A DNA stretch of 64,000 nucleotides from Solimonas flava DSM 18980 (GTDB lineage Bacteria > Pseudomonadota > Gammaproteobacteria > Nevskiales > Nevskiaceae). Shown here in pieces: positions 53,859 through 62,750 of the stretch (the first letter of the stretch is position 1; every line of letters begins with the position of its first letter). Both the position numbers and the translations under genes were made by a program. Location of the stretch: the NCBI RefSeq assembly GCF_000426685.1, contig NZ_AUFV01000001.1:62001-126000 (forward strand). The letters are read 5' to 3'. The notes beneath the pieces were generated by a model, which saw only the letters and a program-made list of their open reading frames with translations, had not been told where the DNA came from and searched no databases.

Positions 53859-54081
53859 CGCCCGGCGCTCCCGGCTGCGGCTGGAAGCCGGCCGACTGCA
53901 GCGCCGCGCGCAGTTCGGCGTCGAGACCCGGGGCGCGGCCGTGGACGACGATCTGCCGGCCGGCCAGATCGACGTCGACGCTTTCGACCTGCGGCTCGCG
54001 CGCCAGACGCCGGCGCACGGCGCGCTCGCAGGATTCGCAATGCAGGTCGGGCAGGTGATAGCGGTAATCGGTGGCGCTCAT
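53851..54081 (-). CDS. Heavy-metal-associated (HMA) domain protein
   Basis: 76 residues. Metal-binding CESC (Cys15/Cys18) in the HMA context LPDLHCESCERAV, then ESVDVDLAGRQIVVHG, the ferredoxin-like fold of CopZ/Atx1 copper chaperones. Its presence below a copper receptor supports copper handling. ATGA overlap with DUF2798. Confidence 0.85.
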   Translation of the reverse strand: MSATDYRYHLPDLHCESCERAVRRRLAREPQVESVDVDLAGRQIVVHGRAPGLDAELRAALQSAGFQPQPGAPGDA

Positions 54082-54320
54082 CGGGGACCTCCGGACGTCG
54101 GCGGCAGGACGATACGGGCGGCGAGGCGCTGCGCCCGCGGTGCGAGCCAGACGATGATCGGCACCGCCAGACTCCAGGCCAGCAGCCAGTTGAGCAGCCA
54201 GTGGCGCAGGTTTCCGCCGTTGACGGCGTTGAGCACGCCGCTGATGACGGCGGTCATGCCGGCCCCCATGATCAGCGCGAACACCCAGGGCAGGGCGGCG
54301 CGACGCCGTTCCTGGCTCAT
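54078..54320 (-). CDS. DUF2798 small membrane protein
   Basis: 80 residues with two membrane helices ([22 protein letters not shown] and [19 protein letters not shown]), the DUF2798 pattern. Function unknown; often found near metal and heme genes. ATGA overlaps with the DUF3365 and HMA genes show one operon. Confidence 0.75.
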   Translation of the reverse strand: MSQERRRAALPWVFALIMGAGMTAVISGVLNAVNGGNLRHWLLNWLLAWSLAVPIIVWLAPRAQRLAARIVLPPTSGGPR

Positions 54321-54895
54321 GGTGCGCGTCGCTTCAGCGAGAAGGCGCCGCGCAGTTCGCCGAGCCGGTAGCCGACGGCGGCATCGTACGGATAGTCCGC
54401 CTGCAGCGCGGCGCGCAGCGCCGGCGACTGCGCGTCGGGCTGGCCGTGGCAGGCCAGGCACAGTGGCGCGACGACGATCGCCTTCATGTAGCGCTGGTAG
54501 CGGCCGGCCGGTTCGTCGAGCTCGGCGTAGGTCGCCAGCGCGTCCGGCGCGGCGTGGGCGGCGAGCCGGCGGTCGAAGTCGGCGAGCTGGGTCTGCTCCC
54601 AGGCATCGGCGACGCCGGTCAGCGGGTTGCGCACGCGGGTGCCGATGCGACGCACCTGCCAGCCGCTTTCGCGCGACAGGCGGGCGGCGATCGCCGGCGC
54701 CTCGTCGCGGCAGACGTGCACGGCGTTGACCGGCCCGCCGTCCGCCATCGCCGCCTGCAGGCGGGCGCCGAGCGTTTGCTGGAAACGCGTGGCGATGGCC
54801 TGCGCTTCGGCCGCCGGCGTTTTGGTGGTGTCGGCGCCGGCGCCGAGCGGCGTCAGCGCGAGGGTTGCGGCAACCACGATAGAAGATAGGCGCAT
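54317..54895 (-). CDS. DUF3365 periplasmic c-type heme protein
   Basis: 192 residues. Signal peptide to about residue 21, a Tll0287/DUF3365-like sensor fold, and a heme-binding CLACH (Cys146, Cys149, His150). [12 protein letters not shown] adds a further Cys at 62. Could be a redox or ligand sensor, or an electron carrier, next to metal uptake genes. ATG 54895 chosen to give a proper signal peptide. Confidence 0.8.
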   Translation of the reverse strand: MRLSSIVVAATLALTPLGAGADTTKTPAAEAQAIATRFQQTLGARLQAAMADGGPVNAVHVCRDEAPAIAARLSRESGWQVRRIGTRVRNPLTGVADAWEQTQLADFDRRLAAHAAPDALATYAELDEPAGRYQRYMKAIVVAPLCLACHGQPDAQSPALRAALQADYPYDAAVGYRLGELRGAFSLKRRAP

Positions 54896-54959
54896 GGCGA
54901 GCGGCAGCGTCGAGCCCGGCATCGCAGCAACAAAAAACGGGCCAGCCGACGGTAATCCG

Positions 54960-54971
54960 GAAAGCGCTTTC
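54960..54971. promoter_or_regulatory. Palindrome between tonB and the DUF3365 gene
   Basis: GAAAGCGCTTTC, a perfect 12-bp palindrome in the 183-bp gap 54896-55078. It may be an operator for the DUF3365-DUF2798-HMA-methyltransferase genes. Nothing else is recognised in the gap; no clear Fur box. Confidence 0.35.
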
Positions 54972-55078
54972 GAATCAGCTTGTTGAACTTCGACGCAGAG
55001 GGTGCCGGGCGTGCTGACTGCCAGTCCGTTGCTGACATTGGCAGTGCGCTGGCGCCGCTCTGGCAGTACGGGACGTTC

Positions 55079-55780
55079 TCAGCCGAAGTGAAAGGCGATG
55101 CGGAACTCGCGGCCGGCGGCGGCCGGCGGCGGCGGGAACGGCGCGGCGCGGCGCACCGTGCGCAACGCCAGACGGTCGAGCAGGCCGTTGCCGCTCGACT
55201 GCAGCAGTTCGAGCGCGACGAGCCGGCCGTCGGCATCGAGCGTGAAGCCGACCAGGGCTTCGCCCTGCAGGGCCGTGCCGGTCGGCCGGGCCGCGGCGAT
55301 CTGCGTCCACAGGGCCTGCACGTAAGCCGCGGCGACGCGGGCATCGTCGACCGCTGCCACGGCCTGCGTATCGGCTGCAGTCGCTGCTTCCGCTGCTGCC
55401 GGCGCGCGCAGTGATGGCGAACGCGTGAGGTCCGGCGTGGCGGCGGTCGACGCCGCTGCGGAAGGCGCGGGCTCCGGATGCGCAGGGGAAGCGGCGGGTT
55501 TCACGGCCGACGCGCGCGGCGCCGCGCGGGGCACCGGGGCCGCGGGTCGGGGTTCGGGACGAGCCGTCGGCGGCGGTGCGGCGACCGCCGGCAGCAGGCG
55601 CACGCTGACCGCGCCGGGCGCCGCCGCCGGCGGCGGCGACGGTCCGGCGTGCAGCAAGGCGGCGATCACCACGAGGTGCAGCAGCGCGGTGAGGCCGGCG
55701 CCGGCGAGCCGGCGCGCGCGCCGCGGATCGCGGGGCACGCCGGCCTCGCGATCGTCCGCGGCGCGCGGCGCGGCCTGCAT
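55079..55780 (-). CDS. tonB: TonB energy-transducing protein
   Basis: 233 residues: an N-terminal helix (AGLTALLHLVVIAALLHA), a long Pro/Ala-rich periplasmic spacer (about 50-130) and a C-terminal TonB domain (YVQALWTQIAAARP, ALVGFTLDADGRLVALELLQSSGNGLLD). Passes proton-motive energy from ExbBD (not in window) to receptors. Coupled to the copper receptor by a TGATG overlap, so probably dedicated to it. Confidence 0.9.
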   Translation of the reverse strand: MQAAPRAADDREAGVPRDPRRARRLAGAGLTALLHLVVIAALLHAGPSPPPAAAPGAVSVRLLPAVAAPPPTARPEPRPAAPVPRAAPRASAVKPAASPAHPEPAPSAAASTAATPDLTRSPSLRAPAAAEAATAADTQAVAAVDDARVAAAYVQALWTQIAAARPTGTALQGEALVGFTLDADGRLVALELLQSSGNGLLDRLALRTVRRAAPFPPPPAAAGREFRIAFHFG

Positions 55781-57951
55781 CAGAAGCTCAGCCCCAGGCC
55801 GAGATTCAGCGAGCGGCCGCGGCCCGGCACCGGGCGCAGCTCGCCGGTCGCCTTGTAGTCGCCGATCGACTGGCCGCCGAGCGGCGCGGCGTAGGCGCGG
55901 TCGAGGACGTTGTCGACGCCGAAGTCGACGTGGTAGCGCTGCCAGCGATAGCGCGTGCCGAGGTTGAGCAGCGCGTAGCCGCCGGTCTGCGGTTCCTGGC
56001 GCGTCGCATCGACGCGCGTCTTGGCGTCGACCAGCACCAGCTCGACCTGGCTGTCCCAGCTGCCGAGCGCGTGCAGCAGCGCGAGCCGACCGTTGAGCGG
56101 CATCTGGTGGTAGAGCGAACCGCCGTCATCCTTGTTGCGGCCGCGGCCCCAGGATGCGGTGGCCTTGAGCTGGGTGCGGCCGGCGGCCGGCGTGTCCCAG
56201 AGCTGCAGCGCGCCGGCGAGATCGAGCCCGTACAGCTCGGCGTCGTGGTTGGCGAACTGCAGCTGCACGAAGCCGTTCGACAGATCGGCGAGCTTGTCGG
56301 CGTCGATGTAGTCGTGCACGAGGCTGTAGTACGGCGTGACGCTGACGGTCCACGGCTGCGCGAGGCCGCCGCTGTGGCGCAGCGTCGCGCTGACGGTGTC
56401 GGCGGCTTCCGGATCGAGATCGAGATTGCCGACGTAGCCGTTGCCGTCGCCGTACCAGCCGATCATGCGGCTCGACATCGAGCCGCGGCCCCAGGCGTAG
56501 CGCTCGTAGAGGTTCGGCGAGCGCGTCTTGTGCGCGTAGCCGAACTCGATCGCGGTCGCCGCCGAGGCCTGGTAGCGGGCCAGCAGGGTCGCGTCGAAGT
56601 GGGTGTCGGTCTTCTTGTGATCGGCGGCGTTGAACGCAGCGGCCGCGGCGATGTCGGCGGCGCTCATCATGCCGGTCGTCGCGTACGGCTGCACGTCGCC
56701 GGTATTCATCCAGACCATGTCGTTACGGACGCCGGCGAGCGTCGACCAGCGCTCGTTCCAGCGTGCCTCCCACTCGACGAAGGTGCCGAGCCGGGTGCGG
56801 TGTCCGCCGTTGACGTTGATGTAGGTGTCCGGGCCCATCATCATGCTGCCGGCGACCGGCGGCCAGTAGTCGTTGAGGCTCTGGCGCTGCAGTTCGTTGC
56901 CGATGCGCAGCGTGTCGCCGCCGTCGAGCAGCACATCGGCCTTGACGAGGTAGCCGGCGCCGCGCACGCGGGTGTCCATCGGCATGCCGCCGCTGGCGGT
57001 GCCGCCCTTGTCGTCGAGGAAGTTCATCTTGTGCTCGGTGTCGCGGTAGTAGCCGCGCGCCTCGACATCGCCCCAGTCGAACACGCCGCGGTAGCGCGCG
57101 CTGCCCTGCGCCGAGCGGTTGAAAGTCATGTCCATGTACTGGTTCGGAAAGCCCTCGTACGGCGAGTGCTGCAGATTGCCGGCCAGCTCGAACAGACCCA
57201 GATCGTTCTGCGTCGCCAGCTTCAGCGTCTGATCGTATTTCTCGTATTCGGTCGAGCGCACCAGCCCGTCGTCGCCGCCGCCGTCGTAATGGCGCGAGCG
57301 CGTGCCCGAGCCGCTGTAGCCGAGGTGGTAGCGCTCGCTGGCCAGCGTCGCGGCGAGCGCGCCGCCGAAGGCGTCGCCGTTGCTGCGGTAGAAGCTGTTC
57401 AGCGAGCCGTCGAACAGCGTCGCGCCGGCGGCGGCGAAGCGCGGTGCGGCGCTGTCGACGACGATCGTGCCGCCGAGGCTGTCGCCGCCGAGGCTGACCG
57501 GCGTGATGCCGGCGATGACCTGCACGCGGCTCAGCGTCTGCGGATCGCTGTACGACAGCGGCGGGTTCATGTGATTGGGACAGGCGTTGTCGATCGGCAG
57601 GCCGTCGACGACGACCTTCACGCGGTCGTCGGCGAGGCCGTGCAGCGCCGGCAGGCTGGCCACGCCGCCGCCGCCGTAGGCGCTGACGCCGGGCAGGCCC
57701 TGCAGCAGTTCGGCGACGTCGCTGCTGCGCGAGCGCTGGCGTTCGAGCTCGGCCGTCGTCAGCGTGGCGCTCGCCAGCGGTGCGTCGCGCAGCGCCCGGG
57801 CGGCGGATTCGACGGCGACGGCCGGCAGTTCGGTCGCGGTGGCCGCCGGCGCTGCGGCGGTCTGGGCGAACGCCGGCGCGGCGAACAGCGAGGCGGCGAG
57901 GGCGATCAGGTGGCGGCGCGGGGTCGCCGGTTCGGAATGATGCAGTGACAT
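55780..57951 (-). CDS. oprC: TonB-dependent copper receptor (OprC-like)
   Basis: A 723-residue outer-membrane transporter. Signal peptide to about residue 29, plug domain (DVAELLQGLPGVSAYGGGG), 22-strand barrel ending in LGLSF. The segment DNACPNHMNPPLSY holds Cys124 and Met128, the CxxxM copper-binding motif known from P. aeruginosa OprC. ATG 57951 is preceded by GAGAG. A DUF2946 reading frame lies 89 nt upstream and tonB follows directly. Confidence 0.92.
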   Translation of the reverse strand: MSLHHSEPATPRRHLIALAASLFAAPAFAQTAAAPAATATELPAVAVESAARALRDAPLASATLTTAELERQRSRSSDVAELLQGLPGVSAYGGGGVASLPALHGLADDRVKVVVDGLPIDNACPNHMNPPLSYSDPQTLSRVQVIAGITPVSLGGDSLGGTIVVDSAAPRFAAAGATLFDGSLNSFYRSNGDAFGGALAATLASERYHLGYSGSGTRSRHYDGGGDDGLVRSTEYEKYDQTLKLATQNDLGLFELAGNLQHSPYEGFPNQYMDMTFNRSAQGSARYRGVFDWGDVEARGYYRDTEHKMNFLDDKGGTASGGMPMDTRVRGAGYLVKADVLLDGGDTLRIGNELQRQSLNDYWPPVAGSMMMGPDTYINVNGGHRTRLGTFVEWEARWNERWSTLAGVRNDMVWMNTGDVQPYATTGMMSAADIAAAAAFNAADHKKTDTHFDATLLARYQASAATAIEFGYAHKTRSPNLYERYAWGRGSMSSRMIGWYGDGNGYVGNLDLDPEAADTVSATLRHSGGLAQPWTVSVTPYYSLVHDYIDADKLADLSNGFVQLQFANHDAELYGLDLAGALQLWDTPAAGRTQLKATASWGRGRNKDDGGSLYHQMPLNGRLALLHALGSWDSQVELVLVDAKTRVDATRQEPQTGGYALLNLGTRYRWQRYHVDFGVDNVLDRAYAAPLGGQSIGDYKATGELRPVPGRGRSLNLGLGLSF

Positions 57952-58040
57952 GTTTCGTTCTCTCGATGCAGCGTGGCGTCGGGTGGACGCGAGGCGCGGC
58001 GCAGGATGCGATGCGCGGGTGTCGCTCGGTGACGGCGGGT

Positions 58041-58430
58041 TCAGAACGAAAACGGGGGGCCGCGCAGCTGCGGCAGATGTACGAGCCGGACCGCCGGCGC
58101 GCGCGCGAGCGGCGCGACCTCGGGGACCGGATGACGCTGCGACGGCAGATGGAAGGCCGGGACCGTCGGCGTGGCGTGGTGGACGGCATGCAGGACGCCG
58201 CACCAGGCGCAGTCGCCGCCGTCATGCGCCGGGGCCCGCGCGGCGCCGCGCGTCGCGCTCGCCCGAGCGTCCGGCGTGGCCCGATCCACGCCGCAGAACG
58301 CGTAGAGACGCGGATCGGCGAGCCGCTCGGCGCGCAGTCCGCTGTAGAGCTGCGGCAGCAGCAGCTGGCCGAGCAGCGCCGTCAGCGCAAGCAGCAGCGC
58401 CAGCGGACGATGGCGGCGGATCGCGCTCAT
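58041..58430 (-). CDS. DUF2946 small protein upstream of the copper receptor
   Basis: 129 residues: one N-terminal hydrophobic helix, Cys46 (YAFCG) and the CxxC pair Cys74/Cys77 (DCAWCG), followed by a His-rich HAVHH and a poorly ordered tail. DUF2946 proteins are tied to copper; I recall one, CruR of Bordetella, described as a copper-responsive upstream reading frame controlling a TonB-dependent transporter operon. Position here fits that role. Overlaps the PepSY gene by ATGA. Confidence 0.8.
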   Translation of the reverse strand: MSAIRRHRPLALLLALTALLGQLLLPQLYSGLRAERLADPRLYAFCGVDRATPDARASATRGAARAPAHDGGDCAWCGVLHAVHHATPTVPAFHLPSQRHPVPEVAPLARAPAVRLVHLPQLRGPPFSF

Positions 58431-59827
58431 CGGGCGTCGGCGAGACCGAGGAAGCGTCGCGTCGCGCCGAGCCGTCGCAGCAGCAGCGCTTCGAGCAGCC
58501 GGACGGCGAGCATCGAGGCGCCGAGCAGCGGGAACAGCAGCGCGAATATCAGCGCCAGCGCGATCAGGCCCGGCGCGACGCGCGTGCCGGATGGCGGCGG
58601 CGCGCCGAGCACGCCGGCCGGCCGGCGCTGCCACCACAGGGTTGCGGCGCTGACGCTCAGCATCGCGAGGCCGAGCGCGGTGAGCAGGCCGAGCAGCTGG
58701 TTCGGCCAGCCGAACAGCTGGCCCTCGTGCGCGGCGACGCCGGTGCCGACGATGCGGTCGAGCAGCGGCCGCTCGTGAAAGTCGACGCGCCGCACGATCG
58801 TGCCGCGCTCGCCGTCGAGCGTCAGATTGACGCGCTGCGGACGGTTCGCCGCGTCCGAGCGCGCCGTCCACGACGCCGCGGCCCGCGACGGCGGCGCGAT
58901 CAGTACCGGCGGCGCGAGCCGCAGCGATGCGACCGGCGCGACCAGGCGATCGAGTTCGGCGTAGGCCGCCCCCGCCGTGCCCTGCAGCGCCTGCGGGCCG
59001 GACGCCGCCATCGCGTGGCCTTCATGGCCGGCCGGCGGGGTATTGGCGGCGAGGTTGCGCGCGCGCTCTTCGGCACGGCTCGTGGTCCAGTCCTGCTCGA
59101 CCACGGCGCCGTCGCCGAGCGCGCGCAGCGCCTTGAGGTAGCCGCCCCAGAAGTTCGCCCACGGCAGGCCGCTGAGCAGCAGGAACAGCGCGAAGGCCGA
59201 GACCCACAGGCCGGTGACGGCATGCAGGTCGCGCCAGAACGTGCGGCCGCCGGCGCCGAGCCGCGGATAGACGATGCCGGCGAGTCCGCGCGCTGCGCGC
59301 GGCCACCACAGGTACAGGCCGGTCGCGAGCATGACGATCGCCCAGCACGCCGCCAGCTCGACGAGCCACGAACCGCGCGGCCCGAGCATCAGCTCGCCGT
59401 GCAGACGGAAGACCTGGCGCATGAAACGGTCCTCCTCGCGAATCGCGCCGAGCACCTGCGCGGTCTGCGGATGCACGTAGACGCGCGTCAGCTCGCTGCC
59501 GCGGCCGACCAGCACGCGCACCGCGGATTGCGGCGTGCGCGGCAGTTCGTAGGCGTTCAGCGTCGCGTCCGGCACCGCGGCCAGCGCCGCGGCGACCTGT
59601 TCGCGCGGCGCAGCCGGCGCGCCGTCGACCGCGAGGTTCTCGTAGCCGCGTTCGAGACGGGCCTCGATCTGCGGCTTGAACAGGTAGATCGCACCGGTCG
59701 CGGCCAGCCACAGCACGAACGGCAGGCAGAACAGCCCGGCATAGAAGTGCCAGCGCCAGATCGTGCGGTGCGCGGCGGCGCGGCGCGGCGTCGCGGATGC
59801 CCGGGATTCCATTGCCGAGGTCTCCAT
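58427..59827 (-). CDS. PepSY-associated membrane protein (PiuB-like)
   Basis: 466 residues with four to five helices. First helix WHFYAGLFCLPFVLWLAATGAIYLFK; FRLHGELMLG and DLHAVTGLWVSAFALFLLLSGLPW are PepSY_TM hallmarks, with several His residues in the helices. Such proteins accompany TonB-dependent receptors and may reduce or pass the metal across the inner membrane. The start overlaps the receptor stop (TGATG); ATG 59812, with GGAG nearby, is an alternative. Confidence 0.88.
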   Translation of the reverse strand: METSAMESRASATPRRAAAHRTIWRWHFYAGLFCLPFVLWLAATGAIYLFKPQIEARLERGYENLAVDGAPAAPREQVAAALAAVPDATLNAYELPRTPQSAVRVLVGRGSELTRVYVHPQTAQVLGAIREEDRFMRQVFRLHGELMLGPRGSWLVELAACWAIVMLATGLYLWWPRAARGLAGIVYPRLGAGGRTFWRDLHAVTGLWVSAFALFLLLSGLPWANFWGGYLKALRALGDGAVVEQDWTTSRAEERARNLAANTPPAGHEGHAMAASGPQALQGTAGAAYAELDRLVAPVASLRLAPPVLIAPPSRAAASWTARSDAANRPQRVNLTLDGERGTIVRRVDFHERPLLDRIVGTGVAAHEGQLFGWPNQLLGLLTALGLAMLSVSAATLWWQRRPAGVLGAPPPSGTRVAPGLIALALIFALLFPLLGASMLAVRLLEALLLRRLGATRRFLGLADAR

Positions 59828-62229
59828 CAGAAGCGCACGCGAATGCCGCCGTAGTAGGTGCGCGGCGTGCCGGCGTAGATCGAGCCGCCGGCCAGCGACA
59901 GCAGGTCGGCGCCGTTCTGTTCGCCGGTCGCCGCATCGAGACTGTTCGACAGATTGCCGGCCGAGCCGATGTAGGTCTTGTCGAACAGGTTCTGCACGGC
60001 GAGGTACAGGCCGAAGCGCGAGGCCCCGCCGCCGGTGCCCGGCCGGTCGTAGTGCAGGTTCAGGTTCATCAGCTCGTAGTCCGGGGCCTTCAGCAGGTTG
60101 GCGTTGTCGAGGTAGAAGTCATCGCGCCAGTGGTATTCCAGATACGCGCCGAGGCCCTGCAGCGCGCCGCGCTGCTGTTCGTAACCGAGCCGCGCACTGA
60201 GCACCTGCGGCTGGATGCCGGGGATCTTGTTGCCGTCGCGCTTGAACACCTTGCTGTAGCTGCCGGCGCTGAGCCGCTCGTCGTAGTCGCGGTAGATCTG
60301 GTCGTCGTAGGTGTAGGCGGCGCTCAGGTACAGGCCCGGCAACGCCCGCGGCAGCGGCTGCGCGTGCAGGCCCAGCTCGACGCCGCGGTGCTCGGAGCGC
60401 GGCGCGTTGAAGGTATAGCTCTGCAGGCTGACGCCGGCCGACTGCGAGACCAGCTCGTCGCGGAACAATTCGTAGAAGCCGGACAGGCTGATGCGCAGGA
60501 TTTCGCCGAGCCGCCATTCGGCGCCGAGATCGAGGCCGTAGTTGCGCTGCGAATCGAGCTTCGTGTTGTTGCCGGCGACGCCGGCCGGCGTCACGAACAG
60601 ATTGCCGAGCTGCGGCGTGCCGTAGCCGGCGGCGAGGCGCGCGTGCAGCGTCCACGCCTCGTCCGGCGCGTACTGCAGCGCCAGTTCCGGCGCGAGGTTG
60701 TGGAACTCGCGCCGCGCGTCGATGCGCTGCAGCGTCGGCGTGGCGTCGGCGGTGTAGCGGTAGCTGGTGCTGAGCCCTTCGATCTGCGTGTACTCGCCGC
60801 CGAGCCCGAGCACGGCGCTCCAGCGCGCAGCGAAGCGGATCTGCTCGCGCAGGCGCAGGCCGGCGTTGAGATGATGGCCGTTGACCGACTGCGTCAGGCC
60901 GCCGCGCGTGGCGTGGCCGTCCGGCATCACGTTGTAGACGGAGGAGTTGAGTTCCTCGTAGTTGTAGAACAGGCCGCCGGCCGTCTCGGCGTCGGCGCCG
61001 AACAGCGTGTGGCGGCGCGTCAGATCGCTGCGCAGATTGAACGACGGATAGGTGCCGTCGTACGACTGCGCGCTGGTCGGCTGCTTGATGTCGCGGTTGT
61101 CGAAGACCAGCTGGGTCCGCCACGCGGTACGCGCGTCGACGGCGTGCTCCCAGCGCGCGCCGGCGATCGTGCGGCGGTCGTGACGGCCGAGGCCGGCGGC
61201 GGCCGCGCTCGTCGCCTGGCGCGCGCCGGTGTAGCCGTTGACGAGCAGGTTCACCGAGGCGCAGCCGTCCGCCGCGAGCTCGCCGCAGCCGCGCTGGTAC
61301 GGATTGAGCCGGTACTGGTTCAGCGACAGGCGCAGCGAGAGGTCGGCGTCGAGTTCGTTGTCGATGAACTTGAAGACCAGCCGGTCGCGGGCGGTCGCCT
61401 GCCAGACGGCGGAGAGGTTCGCCGTCGTCGTCAGATAGTCGGTGTGCGCAGTCGCCGAGCGGCCGCGGACGTTGCTGACGAAGGCCGCGTAGTCGAGCGC
61501 GTCGAGCCGGTCGCCGGCCAGCGCGTAGACGTTGAGCGTGCCGTAGCTGCCGGCGTCGAGGCCGGCTTCGACGCCGCCGATCTCGCTGCCGCGGCGGCTG
61601 TGGAAGTCGATCGCGCCGCCGGTCGCGTAATTGCCGAACCAGGCCGACGAGGGGCCGCGCACCACGTCGATCGCGCCGTAGGCATGCGGATCGCTGAGGT
61701 CGGTGCGCGCCAGGCCGTCCGGCTGGGTGACGTCGAAGCCGTCCTCGAAGACCTTGATGTTGCGTACGCCATAGGTCTGGCGGTTGTTCGAACCGCGCAC
61801 CGAGATCGACACGTCGCGCGGGCCGTTGCCGGGCTGGAAGCTGACGCCCGGGCTCATCGCCAGCACTTCGGCGATGTTCAGCGCCGGCACGTGCGCGAAG
61901 TCCTCGCGCGTCAGTGTCGTCGCGCTCTGCGCCGGCGCGGGATCGCTGCTGCGGCCGGTGACGACGACGGTTTCGATGCCGTCGCCGCGCGCCGGCGCAT
62001 CGGCCGTCGCGGCGCGATCGCCGTCGGCGCCGGTCGGGGCCTGCAGCGCGCGCAGTTCGCGCTCGATGGCATCGCGCTGGCGCAGCAGTTCGGCGCGGCG
62101 CGCCTCGGCGGCGGCAGCGCCGGAGGCGGCGTCGGACGTGGAGACGGCGGCGTTTTGCGCCAGTGCGGCCGCCGGCAGCGCGGCCATGGTGAAACCGAAC
62201 GCGGCCAGCGCCGCGCGTGCGTACGACAT
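59827..62229 (-). CDS. TonB-dependent receptor, ligand unknown
   Basis: 800 residues. Signal peptide to about residue 25 (AALAQ), an extra N-terminal stretch with a short coiled coil (EARRAELLRQRDAIERELRAL), TonB box region (ETVVVTG), plug (VSFQPGNGPRDVSISVRGSNNRQ) and a barrel ending in GGIRVRF. Resembles siderophore-type receptors. No CxxxM copper motif seen in the plug. Its DUF2946 leader gene and PepSY partner suggest copper or an iron/copper chelate, but the ligand cannot be read from the sequence. Confidence 0.88.
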   Translation of the reverse strand: MSYARAALAAFGFTMAALPAAALAQNAAVSTSDAASGAAAAEARRAELLRQRDAIERELRALQAPTGADGDRAATADAPARGDGIETVVVTGRSSDPAPAQSATTLTREDFAHVPALNIAEVLAMSPGVSFQPGNGPRDVSISVRGSNNRQTYGVRNIKVFEDGFDVTQPDGLARTDLSDPHAYGAIDVVRGPSSAWFGNYATGGAIDFHSRRGSEIGGVEAGLDAGSYGTLNVYALAGDRLDALDYAAFVSNVRGRSATAHTDYLTTTANLSAVWQATARDRLVFKFIDNELDADLSLRLSLNQYRLNPYQRGCGELAADGCASVNLLVNGYTGARQATSAAAAGLGRHDRRTIAGARWEHAVDARTAWRTQLVFDNRDIKQPTSAQSYDGTYPSFNLRSDLTRRHTLFGADAETAGGLFYNYEELNSSVYNVMPDGHATRGGLTQSVNGHHLNAGLRLREQIRFAARWSAVLGLGGEYTQIEGLSTSYRYTADATPTLQRIDARREFHNLAPELALQYAPDEAWTLHARLAAGYGTPQLGNLFVTPAGVAGNNTKLDSQRNYGLDLGAEWRLGEILRISLSGFYELFRDELVSQSAGVSLQSYTFNAPRSEHRGVELGLHAQPLPRALPGLYLSAAYTYDDQIYRDYDERLSAGSYSKVFKRDGNKIPGIQPQVLSARLGYEQQRGALQGLGAYLEYHWRDDFYLDNANLLKAPDYELMNLNLHYDRPGTGGGASRFGLYLAVQNLFDKTYIGSAGNLSNSLDAATGEQNGADLLSLAGGSIYAGTPRTYYGGIRVRF

Positions 62230-62293
62230 GAAGACTCTCCCTGGGAAGCGGACAAGACGCGCCGCCCGGCAATGCCGGTGGCGGAGGCGGGCT

Positions 62294-62674
62294 TCAGGCG
62301 AGAGCGGGAGGACCGGTGGCGTGCGGCTGCGGGCAGGGTGTCGCCGGCCGATCGCAGGACGTCCGCGCCGGCGGCGACGGCGTGCGGGTCGGCACGTCGA
62401 GGGCGATGGCGGGTGGCGGCGGCAGCGCCGCCATCGCCGCCATCGCGAACGCGCAGGACTTGCCGGGTTCGATCGTCGCGCCGCCGTCGGGCAGGGCGTG
62501 GTCGCCGCCGCGCACGGCCTGCGCTGCGCCGCCGCTGCAGAAGATCAGGCCGTAGCGGTCGGGTGCGGCGGCGTCGCGGCCGAGCATGAAGCCCTGCGGC
62601 AACAGGCCGTGGCCCAGCATCGCGGCGAGCGCGAGCCAGAGCATCAGGCAGTTGCGGCGGAGACGGGCGATCAA
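62294..62674 (-). CDS. DUF2946-like small protein upstream of the TonB-dependent receptor
   Basis: 126 residues: hydrophobic N-terminal helix (LMLWLALAAMLGHGLLPQGFML), Cys46 in YGLIFCSGG and Cys74 in GKSCAFA, then a Pro-rich tail with Cys107 and Cys114. Cys46 and Cys74 fall at the same residue numbers as in the paralogue at 58041-58430, though the second CxxC Cys is absent. Ends 64 nt before the receptor; the gap holds a CCGGC-ATT-GCCGG hairpin and a GGGAGAG ribosome site. Possible copper-sensing leader frame. Confidence 0.72.
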   Translation of the reverse strand: MIARLRRNCLMLWLALAAMLGHGLLPQGFMLGRDAAAPDRYGLIFCSGGAAQAVRGGDHALPDGGATIEPGKSCAFAMAAMAALPPPPAIALDVPTRTPSPPARTSCDRPATPCPQPHATGPPALA

Positions 62675-62750
62675 GGCGACGGCGATCGAATGGCGGACTG
62701 GGGCGCGATGCTATCAACTCCGGCCGCCGGCATCACGCGGCGGCGCGCGC

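Noticed and set aside
59797-62589. 930-residue plus-strand frame opposite the TonB-dependent receptor
   Set aside because: Repetitive Val/Arg/Ala/Gln composition typical of a shadow frame, and it crosses several real genes on the other strand.
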